DNA of 64,000 bases, taken from assembly GCA_902761655.1 (NCBI GenBank), contig CACWLD010000007.1, positions 1 through 64,000 on the forward strand, read 5' to 3'. Both the position numbers and the translations under genes were made by a program. The notes under the pieces are model-generated. The model saw only the letters and a list, made by a program, of their open reading frames with translations. It searched no databases and was not told the origin of the DNA. Positions 57,066-64,000 of this stretch are shown piece after piece. The DNA is from an uncultured Bacteroidia bacterium. Lineage in GTDB: Bacteria; Bacteroidota; Bacteroidia; Bacteroidales; UBA932. The first letter of the stretch is position 1; each line of letters opens with the position of its first letter.

Positions 57066-58322
57066 ATGTCAGACTATCAACAAATAATAAAAAGCCTGTT
57101 TGAGCGCCATCAGTCCGTGCAGACTACCGGTTTTTCCGCGGATTCATACAAGCCGGGGCTTGACCGGATCAGAGAGCTTGACCGCAGGGCGGGCAGTCCT
57201 TCAAGCCGTCTGAGGTGCATTCACGTGGCTGGGACAAACGGAAAAGGATCCGTTTGCTCCCTCCTGGCCGCATCCCTTGCAGGAAGCGGGTACCGTGTGG
57301 GACTGTTCACATCGCCCCATCTGCTGGACTTCCGGGAAAGGATAAAGATTGTGGAGGAAGACGGCTTTGAGATGATTCCAAAGGAGAGCGTAATGGAGTT
57401 CCTGGAGAAGTATGACTCGCCGGAACTGTCTTTCTTTGAGATCACTACGGGTATGGCTTTCTGGTTCTTTGACCGCGAGCAGGTTGACATTGCCGTTATT
57501 GAAGTGGGTCTGGGAGGCCTTTTGGATTCTACCAATATAATAGTCCCGGAACTGTGCGTTGTTACTTCCATTGGTTTGGACCACTGCGCATTGCTGGGGG
57601 ACACCCGCGCTCTGATCGCCGGCCAGAAGGCAGGAATCTTCAAGAGCGGGGTGCCGGCGGTAGTGGGGCAGATGGACGCTGAAACGGCGCCTGTCTTCGA
57701 GGCCGCCGCCGCGGAAGCCCACTGCCCGTTGTTCTTCGCCCCTGATTTTGATGTTCACGGTGCAGAGCAATTAAAGGATCTGCTGGCGCGGATGGATCTG
57801 CAGGGGGAGTGCCAGGAGGAAAACCTGCGCACGGTGCTGTGCGCGCTGGATTTGTTGGGGGAAGAGCCCAATGTGGACGCACTGTGCCGAGCCGCCGCAA
57901 TGACGGGGCTGCGCGGACGCTGGGAAGCGGTCCGCAGGAGCCCGCTTACCATTGCGGACATAGGCCACAACCCCGCGGCGCTCAAGGGAAACTTCGCCCG
58001 CCTGAAAGAAATGATGGCCTCCGGCGCCTATGATAAATTGCTGATAGTATATGGCATAATGGCCGATAAGGACCTTCAGGGCATCCTGCCGCTGATGCCG
58101 CGGGAGGCGGAGTACTTCTTTGCCGCTCCGGACACGCCGCGCGCCCTGCCGGCGCCCGCCATCCTGAGCGCAGCGAAGGAGCTGCTCCCCAACGCCCAAG
58201 CCTGTGACAGCGTCGCTGACGCTGTGTCAAAGGCTTCGGCCTTGGCAACTCCGCAGTCCCTCATATACATCGGAGGAAGCACTTTTGTGGTGGCGGACTA
58301 CCTCAAATTGCAGGAAATTTGA
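57066..58322 (+). CDS. folC: Folylpolyglutamate synthase / dihydrofolate synthase
   Basis: Adds glutamate to dihydropteroate and to folates; 418 residues. The P-loop is GTNGKGSV (56-63). The Mur-ligase-type core includes LFTSPHLLDFRERIKI, EVGLGGLLDSTNII and SIGLDHCALLGDTRALIAGQK. The C-terminal domain has GRWEAVRRSPLTIADIGHNP. It lies divergent to the AIR-synthase-like gene with only 51 bp between, and tRNA-Val follows 57 bp after its stop. Confidence 0.95.
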   Translation: MSDYQQIIKSLFERHQSVQTTGFSADSYKPGLDRIRELDRRAGSPSSRLRCIHVAGTNGKGSVCSLLAASLAGSGYRVGLFTSPHLLDFRERIKIVEEDGFEMIPKESVMEFLEKYDSPELSFFEITTGMAFWFFDREQVDIAVIEVGLGGLLDSTNIIVPELCVVTSIGLDHCALLGDTRALIAGQKAGIFKSGVPAVVGQMDAETAPVFEAAAAEAHCPLFFAPDFDVHGAEQLKDLLARMDLQGECQEENLRTVLCALDLLGEEPNVDALCRAAAMTGLRGRWEAVRRSPLTIADIGHNPAALKGNFARLKEMMASGAYDKLLIVYGIMADKDLQGILPLMPREAEYFFAAPDTPRALPAPAILSAAKELLPNAQACDSVADAVSKASALATPQSLIYIGGSTFVVADYLKLQEI

Positions 58323-58338
58323 AAAAAGTGAAAAAAAA

Positions 58339-58369
58339 TTTGTAACTCCTGATTTTTTCCTTACCTTTG
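58339..58369 (+). promoter_or_regulatory. Perfect consensus promoter of tRNA-Val
   Basis: TTTG (58339-58342), exactly 19 nt, TACCTTTG (58362-58369). The tRNA begins 10 nt later. Confidence 0.85.
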
Positions 58370-58379
58370 CAATCCCCAC

Positions 58380-58457
58380 GGGAGATTAGCTCAGTTGGTT
58401 TAGAGCGTCTGCCTTACAAGCAGAGGGTCGGGGGTTCGACTCCCTCATCTCCCACCA
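58380..58457 (+). tRNA. tRNA-Val (anticodon TAC)
   Basis: GGGAGAT/ATCTCCC acceptor, D arm GCTC/GAGC, anticodon loop CTTACAA (TAC), T arm with GTTCGACT, discriminator A and an encoded CCA. It is a single-gene transcription unit with its own promoter and terminator. Confidence 0.97.
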
Positions 58458-58491
58458 AAAAGCGGATAACCAAACGGTTATCCGCTTTTTT
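58458..58491 (+). terminator. Terminator of tRNA-Val
   Basis: AAAAGCGGATAACC pairs with GGTTATCCGCTTTT (14 bp) around AAAC, followed by T residues. It begins directly at the CCA end. Confidence 0.9.
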
Positions 58492-58494
58492 CAT

Positions 58495-58502
58495 TATATT
58501 TG
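58495..58502 (+). promoter_or_regulatory. Possible promoter -7 box of the Big_2 gene
   Basis: TATATTTG matches TAnnTTTG, 48 bp before the ATG at 58551. No good -33 is present because the tRNA terminator occupies that position. Confidence 0.4.
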
Positions 58503-58550
58503 TATTGTCCAGGTAAGAAAGAATTCGGTTTCTCTATAAATCAAATCGAT

Positions 58551-58934
58551 ATGAAAGACCTTTTTATAAGAATCAAGCAGTTCCTGCGGATAAAAATATT
58601 CCGCCGCAAAGAGGAGTTGGTTAAGCCTAAACCCTTTCCCAAACCAGTGCCTAAGCCCTCTAAAGTGAGTGTGACGGGCATAACTCTTGACAAGACAGCT
58701 GTATCTATTTCTCACCCGGAAGATTTTTTGCTGAAAGCTACAATCCAGCCGGCCAATGCTACCAACAAGGAAATAGACTGGACTTCCTCCAGCATAATGA
58801 TAGCGACGGTCACCCATCACGCCGATAACCCGTGCATAGGATCTGTTACCGGTATTGCCCCGGGAACGGCCATAATCAAGGCGAAGACAATGGATGGCGG
58901 CTTCGAGGCCACCTGCAAGGTCACCGTACAGTAA
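58551..58934 (+). CDS. Small Big_2 (bacterial Ig-like group 2) domain protein
   Basis: 127 residues from ATG 58551. The N-terminus is basic and amphipathic (MKDLFIRIKQFLRIKIFRRK) with no signal peptide, then a KPKPFPKPVPKP spacer. A single Big_2 domain follows (VTGITLDKTAVSI, ATIQPANATNKEIDWTSSS, GSVTGIAPGTAIIKAKT, CKVTVQ). A lone Ig-like domain without an export signal is unusual. Similar short proteins occur in phages and mobile elements, so its place directly behind a tRNA gene is suggestive but not proof. The function is unknown. Confidence 0.65.
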   Translation: MKDLFIRIKQFLRIKIFRRKEELVKPKPFPKPVPKPSKVSVTGITLDKTAVSISHPEDFLLKATIQPANATNKEIDWTSSSIMIATVTHHADNPCIGSVTGIAPGTAIIKAKTMDGGFEATCKVTVQ

Positions 58935-58954
58935 AAGGCCTGGTTTAGACGCAG

Positions 58955-59023
58955 AGACACCTGAGGGTGGAAGGACTTTTCGGCTTTAGCCTGCTTTGTC
59001 GGTCCTTCCACCCTCAGGTGTCT
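58955..59023 (-). repeat. Long hairpin with structured loop, copy B of a two-copy family
   Basis: Read on the minus strand, 22-nt arms (core CACCTGAGGGTGGAAGG/CCTTCCACCCTCAGGTG) pair perfectly around a 25-nt loop. The loop has ACAAAGCAGGCT and GCCGAAA, the same blocks in the same order as copy A at 36116. The arms differ from copy A but each pairs with itself. It lies 40 bp past the groL stop, on the groL strand. Confidence 0.75.
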
Positions 59024-59034
59024 ATGTGTCTTAG

Positions 59035-59055
59035 ATACCCGGTCAAGCCGGGTAT
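59035..59055. repeat. REP-like palindrome behind groL
   Basis: ATACCCGG pairs with CCGGGTAT around TCAAG. On the minus strand it reads GTCATACCCGGCTTGACCGG, the pattern seen at 476-500 and 662-682. Confidence 0.6.
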
Positions 59056-59062
59056 GACGTTA

Positions 59063-60688
<1,626 letters not shown>

Positions 60689-60955
60689 TTACAGGATTGC
60701 TAAAATGTCAGACTGTTTAACGATGAGGTATTTCTTGTCATCAACGGTTACCTCTGTGCCGGAGTATTTGCCGTAAAGAACTACGTCGCCTACTTTAACC
60801 TCCATAGGTTCGTCTTTCTTGCCCGGGCCAGTAGCCAGGATCTTTCCCTGCTGGGGTTTCTCTTTTGCCGTGTCCGGAATATAAAGTCCGGATGCTGTCT
60901 GTGCCTGAGCCTCCTGAGGCTCGATAAGCACTCTGTCTGCCAATGGTCTTATCAT
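60689..60955 (-). CDS. groES: Co-chaperonin GroES
   Basis: Heptameric lid of GroEL; 88 residues from the ATG at 60953-60955 ([20 protein letters not shown]). A longer frame to 61060 runs through a terminator hairpin and is rejected. The mobile loop (about residues 17-30) and the [16 protein letters not shown] segment are typical. No CIRCE element is seen upstream. Confidence 0.97.
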   Translation of the reverse strand: MIRPLADRVLIEPQEAQAQTASGLYIPDTAKEKPQQGKILATGPGKKDEPMEVKVGDVVLYGKYSGTEVTVDDKKYLIVKQSDILAIL

Positions 60956-60982
60956 TTTTATATGTTTTAATTTGTATGCAAC

Positions 60983-61008
60983 AAAAAAACCGGTCCCTTG
61001 GGGGCCGG
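60983..61008 (-). terminator. Terminator between the SPOUT gene and groES
   Basis: On the minus strand an 8-bp stem (CCGG arms plus C-rich inner pairs, one G-T; 60990-60997/61001-61008) is followed by seven T (60983-60989). It lies only 27 bp before the groES ATG, so the groESL promoter must lie upstream of or within it; it may act as an attenuator. Confidence 0.75.
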
Positions 61009-61063
61009 AATGGTAAGCGCAAGGTCTGTGCCTAATGCCGGAAGACTGACAAATTGTCACGGC

Positions 61064-61588
61064 TCACGGGCGGAAGTGCCATAGGACCACTCCAACCGCC
61101 ACCGATACGTTAAGGGAATGCTTGGTGCCCCACTGCGGAATTTCCAGGACAAGGTCCGACAGGTCCGCCACGCTCTGCTGCACTCCGTCCACTTCATTGC
61201 CGAAGACAACCGCGTATCTGGCGCCTTCCTGGCGGACGAAGTCCTCCAGGCTGACGGCGCCTTCCGTCTGCTCCACGCTCACCAGGGTGTACCCCTGGGC
61301 GCGCAGGCGCTCCACCGCTTCCAGCGTGTCCGCGCAGTGCTCCCATTCCACGCTCTGCTCCGCCCCCAGTGCGGATTTGTGGATTTCCGCCGAAGGCGGA
61401 CACGCGCAAATCCCGCACAGGTAGATCTTGTCAACCCCAAAGGCGTCGGCGGTGCGGAATACGCTGCCCACGTTGTGGGCGCTGCGTATGTTGTCCAGCA
61501 CCACCACCACGCCGCCGGGCTGCCTGCGGCGGTACTGCTCCGGGCTTATCCTGCCCAGCTCGCTGTTAAGTAATTTGCGGTGGTTCAT
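61064..61588 (-). CDS. Small SPOUT-family RNA 2'-O-methyltransferase
   Basis: 174 residues, the minimal TrmH/TrmL-like form without a large N-terminal domain. Motif 1 is LDNIRSAHNVGSVFRTADAFG, motif 2 is AVVFGNEVDGV and motif 3 is EIPQWGTKHSLNVSVAVGVV. The target is probably a tRNA or rRNA ribose; it cannot be specified. It is divergent from glyA. The -7 box at 61597-61604 implies an essentially leaderless mRNA. Confidence 0.9.
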   Translation of the reverse strand: MNHRKLLNSELGRISPEQYRRRQPGGVVVVLDNIRSAHNVGSVFRTADAFGVDKIYLCGICACPPSAEIHKSALGAEQSVEWEHCADTLEAVERLRAQGYTLVSVEQTEGAVSLEDFVRQEGARYAVVFGNEVDGVQQSVADLSDLVLEIPQWGTKHSLNVSVAVGVVLWHFRP

Positions 61589-61596
61589 TATGGGTG

Positions 61597-61604
61597 CAAA
61601 AGTA
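61597..61604 (-). promoter_or_regulatory. Promoter -7 box of the SPOUT gene (leaderless arrangement)
   Basis: TACTTTTG on the minus strand, a perfect TAnnTTTG, ends 8 nt before the start codon. Confidence 0.5.
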
Positions 61605-61616
61605 ACATTATTTTGT

Positions 61617-61624
61617 TATATTTG
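61617..61624 (+). promoter_or_regulatory. glyA promoter -7 box
   Basis: TATATTTG on the plus strand, 24 nt before the glyA ATG. The -33 match is weak. Confidence 0.5.
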
Positions 61625-61648
61625 TCTGTTTGAATCAACAATACCAAT

Positions 61649-62959
61649 ATGAAACAGGATATCCAGATCTTTGACCTTATCAAGAAAGAAAGGGACAGGC
61701 AGGCGTCAGGCCTTGAGCTTATCGCATCAGAAAACTATGTAAGCCAGGGCGTTATGGACGCAATGGGAAGCATTTGCACAAACAAATATGCAGAGGGCTA
61801 CCCCGGCAAGCGCTACTACGGAGGTTGCGAAGTGGTAGACCAGATAGAGCAGCTGGCCATAGACCGCCTCAAGAAGATCTACGATGCAGAATATGCAAAT
61901 GTGCAGCCCCATTCAGGAGCCCAGGCAAATATGGCAGTCATAATGGCCGTCCTCAAGCCGGGCGACACCTTTATGGGACTTGACCTCTCACAGGGCGGAC
62001 ACCTTACCCACGGTTCACCTGTAAACGCTTCAGGAATCCTTTACAATGCCGTCGCTTACGGCCTTGACCAGGAAACTGGCTGCATAGACTATGACAAGAT
62101 GGAGCAGACAGCCCTCAAGTGCAAGCCAAAACTCATCATAGGCGGTGCATCGGCCTACTCACGCGAGTGGGACTACGAGCGTATGCGCGCCCTGGCTGAC
62201 AGGGTAGGCGCCCTCCTTTGGATTGATATGGCCCATACCGCCGGACTCATCGCCGCAGGCCTCCTCAAGAATCCTGTAAAATACGCGCACATAGTCACTT
62301 CCACCACCCATAAGACCCTCCGCGGACCTCGCGGCGGCGTCATCCTTATGGGCAAGGACTTCGATAATCCCTGGGGCCTCACCACTCCTAAGGGAGAAAT
62401 CAAGAAGATGAGCCAGATCCTCAATTCTTCCGTATTCCCCGGAATCCAGGGAGGACCTCTGGAGCACGTGATCGCCGCCAAGGCGGTGGCTTTCTACGAG
62501 GCAATGCAGCCGGAATTCGTAGAGTACCAGAAGCAGGTCATAGCCAACGCCCAGGCAATGTGCAACGCCTTCCTCAAGAGGGGATACAACGTGGTTTCCG
62601 GTGGAACAGACAACCACCTGATGCTCATTGACCTCCGCTCCAAGTTCCCTGAGGTGACGGGAAGGATGGCGGAGCAGCAGCTGGTAAAGGCGGACATCAC
62701 CCTTAACAAGAATATGGTTCCGTTCGACTCCCGTTCCGCTTTCCAGACCTCCGGTTTCCGTATTGGAACACCTGCGGTCACCTCACGCGGAATGGTCGAG
62801 AGGGATATGGAAGAGATTGTCGCTATGATTGACGAGGTCCTCACCTCAGTAGCCGCCCACGCCACTGACCTGGAGAGTCCGGAGCACGTTGCAGTTGTGG
62901 ACTCCATCCGCAGGAAGGTCCACAATATGACCAAAATCTATCCTCTTAACAAATATTAG
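61649..62959 (+). CDS. glyA: Serine hydroxymethyltransferase
   Basis: PLP enzyme that converts serine and tetrahydrofolate to glycine and methylene-tetrahydrofolate; 436 residues. The PLP lysine is K222 in [14 protein letters not shown]. Other landmarks are [32 protein letters not shown] and [14 protein letters not shown]. The last four bases overlap the convergent glycosyltransferase gene. Confidence 0.98.
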   Translation: MKQDIQIFDLIKKERDRQASGLELIASENYVSQGVMDAMGSICTNKYAEGYPGKRYYGGCEVVDQIEQLAIDRLKKIYDAEYANVQPHSGAQANMAVIMAVLKPGDTFMGLDLSQGGHLTHGSPVNASGILYNAVAYGLDQETGCIDYDKMEQTALKCKPKLIIGGASAYSREWDYERMRALADRVGALLWIDMAHTAGLIAAGLLKNPVKYAHIVTSTTHKTLRGPRGGVILMGKDFDNPWGLTTPKGEIKKMSQILNSSVFPGIQGGPLEHVIAAKAVAFYEAMQPEFVEYQKQVIANAQAMCNAFLKRGYNVVSGGTDNHLMLIDLRSKFPEVTGRMAEQQLVKADITLNKNMVPFDSRSAFQTSGFRIGTPAVTSRGMVERDMEEIVAMIDEVLTSVAAHATDLESPEHVAVVDSIRRKVHNMTKIYPLNKY

Positions 62960-63924
62960 AGAGAGATACTGTCCTTGACGTTATAGGAGTTCCTGTCGCT
63001 GGACGTGCGTGAGATCATCTCGCATACGAATCCGGCCAGGAACAGCATTACTCCAAGGATGACAGCCAGCAGGGCAAGATAGAACAGAGGCTGGTCCGTT
63101 ACGGCCCGGAAGTATTGTCCGTGAGCCTGATGGACCAGTTTTGCCGCTATTATCCACACGGTCATTATGAATCCCACAACGAACATAAAGATGCCCGTGT
63201 AGCCAAAGAAATGCATTGGCTTGCGCCCGAAGGTGGACAGGAACCACAGTGAGAGCAGGTCAAGGAAGCCGTTCACAAAACGGTCCATTCCAAACTTGCT
63301 CTTGCCGTACTTGCGTTTCTGGTGGTGTACGGGCTTCTCTGTGATGCGGGTGAAGCCGGCGTTCTTTGCAAGGTACGGGATGTAGCGGTGCATCTCCCCG
63401 TAAACCTCAATATTCTTTACAACCTCGTTCCTGTAAGCCTTGAGGCCGCAGTTCATATCGTGCAGCTTGATGCCGGTGATGCGGCGCGCGGTTGCGTTGT
63501 ATAGCTTAGAAGGGAGGTTCTTGGTGAGTTTGTTGTCCTGGCGGTGCTGTTTCCATCCGGAAACCACGTCCCAGCCGTCTTCCACAACCATCCGGTACAT
63601 TTCCGGAATCTCCTCCGGAGAGTCCTGGAGGTCTGCGTCCATAGTGACCACTACGCGCCCGCGTGCGGCCTTGAAGCCGCAGAAAAGGGCGGCGGACTTG
63701 CCGTAGTTGCGGCGGAACTGGATGGCGCGTATGCAGCCGTCCGCCGCCGCCAGCTCCTTGACGGCTTCCCAGGTGCCGTCGTCGCTGCCGTCGTCAATGA
63801 TTATTATCTCATAAGACTTGTTGTCCGGATCAAGGGTCCTGTGAATCCAGGAAAGGAGTTCCGGAAGGGATTCCCTTTCGTTGTAGGAAGGGATGAGTAT
63901 GCTTATGTCAACGGGGTAGTCCAT
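62956..63924 (-). CDS. GT2-family membrane glycosyltransferase (DPM1/GtrB-like)
   Basis: 322 residues. The GT-A domain starts [16 protein letters not shown], has [13 protein letters not shown] and the metal-binding DAD at 96-98 ([13 protein letters not shown]), then GLKAYRNEV. Two C-terminal helices ([20 protein letters not shown] and [20 protein letters not shown]) anchor it. Such enzymes usually transfer a sugar to a polyprenyl phosphate for cell-envelope glycans. The start is at 63922-63924, immediately after the stop of the partial gene on the same strand. Confidence 0.92.
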   Translation of the reverse strand: MDYPVDISILIPSYNERESLPELLSWIHRTLDPDNKSYEIIIIDDGSDDGTWEAVKELAAADGCIRAIQFRRNYGKSAALFCGFKAARGRVVVTMDADLQDSPEEIPEMYRMVVEDGWDVVSGWKQHRQDNKLTKNLPSKLYNATARRITGIKLHDMNCGLKAYRNEVVKNIEVYGEMHRYIPYLAKNAGFTRITEKPVHHQKRKYGKSKFGMDRFVNGFLDLLSLWFLSTFGRKPMHFFGYTGIFMFVVGFIMTVWIIAAKLVHQAHGQYFRAVTDQPLFYLALLAVILGVMLFLAGFVCEMISRTSSDRNSYNVKDSISL

Positions 63925-63925
63925 A

Positions 63926-64000
63926 TTATTGCTTGAAAGGATCGTCTTTAACCAGCCTGGAGGCTATGATGGCGGATGCCGCCCAGCCGAACAGTGTGCA
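63926..64000 (-). CDS. C-terminal end of a small membrane protein (possibly DUF4199)
   Basis: The last 24 codons are visible, reading CTLFGWAASAIIASRLVKDD and then PFKQ, stop TAA at 63926-63928; the rest is outside the window. A hydrophobic helix with a basic, acidic tail fits the end of DUF4199 proteins, which often precede this type of glycosyltransferase in Bacteroidota. Only 1 bp separates it from the next start. The identification rests mostly on context. Confidence 0.45.
   Translation of the reverse strand, partial: CTLFGWAASAIIASRLVKDDPFKQ

Noticed and set aside
58380..58457. tRNA-Val as an attachment site with an integrated element to its right
   Set aside because: No direct repeat of the tRNA 3' end, integrase or element genes are visible; downstream genes are core (groL, groES, glyA).
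60956..61060. Extended GroES start at 61060
   Set aside because: The added 35 residues cross a terminator hairpin and T run and do not resemble Gro[12 protein letters not shown] at 60955 is the normal start.

Overview
The window is chromosomal DNA of a Bacteroidales bacterium (phylum Bacteroidota), of moderate G+C by eye. The evidence is the gene content: a Bacteroides-type aerotolerance (Bat) operon, a ParC of about 900 residues, periplasmic GH43 and GH97 enzymes, an OmpA with an alanine-rich linker, and lipoproteins. Repeated promoters also match the Bacteroidota sigma consensus TTTG-N19-TAnnTTTG, and Shine-Dalgarno sequences are generally absent. No family or genus can be fixed from the sequence alone.

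Layout. (1) 1-708: the 3' end of an unknown secreted protein, its terminator, and a non-coding stretch with REP-like palindromes. (2) 709-13635, minus strand: the transcription/translation supercluster. In transcription order it reads tRNA-Thr(TGT), tRNA-Tyr, tRNA-Gly, tRNA-Thr(GGT), tuf, tRNA-Trp, secE, nusG, rplK, rplA, rplJ, rplL, rpoB, rpoC, behind a perfect consensus promoter. (3) 13641-22816, minus strand: lysS, a SPOUT methyltransferase, ssb, a YfcC-type carrier, two paralogous MFS carriers and dxs, tightly packed. (4) 22850-31463, plus strand: recJ, exbB, exbD, tonB-like, an RluB/RsuA-type pseudouridine synthase with an arginine/glycine-rich repeat domain, era and parC. (5) 31493-38756, plus strand: three tandem GH43 paralogues, a repeat-dense 668-bp non-coding region and a GH97 enzyme. 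(6) truA on the minus strand, then the Bat operon (39575-47664): moxR, DUF58, a membrane protein, batA, batB, batC and a fused batD-batE. (7) 47688-52286: a 1036-residue lipoprotein and an OmpA-family porin, both with strong promoters, terminators and a codon choice unlike their neighbours; ompA carries a frameshift. (8) 52331-58491: an acid phosphatase lipoprotein, ppdK, an AIR-synthase-like protein divergent from folC, and tRNA-Val. (9) 58495-64000: a small Big_2 protein, groL, groES, a second SPOUT methyltransferase, glyA, a GT2 glycosyltransferase and the 3' end of a small membrane protein.

The least conventional signals are non-coding. Two long hairpins (36116-36185 plus strand; 58955-59023 minus strand) have different, self-complementary 22-23 bp arms but share loop blocks ACAA, GCAGGCT and GCCGAAA. 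Both lie just 3' of a stop codon in the sense orientation, which suggests a dispersed structured-RNA or palindromic element family. The region 36094-36761 also holds a 223-bp element with long imperfect terminal inverted repeats and a pair of tandem 36-nt hairpins. Other points are the ompA frameshift, the batD-batE fusion with an embedded signal-like segment, and several promoters placed so close to their start codons that the transcripts should be leaderless.
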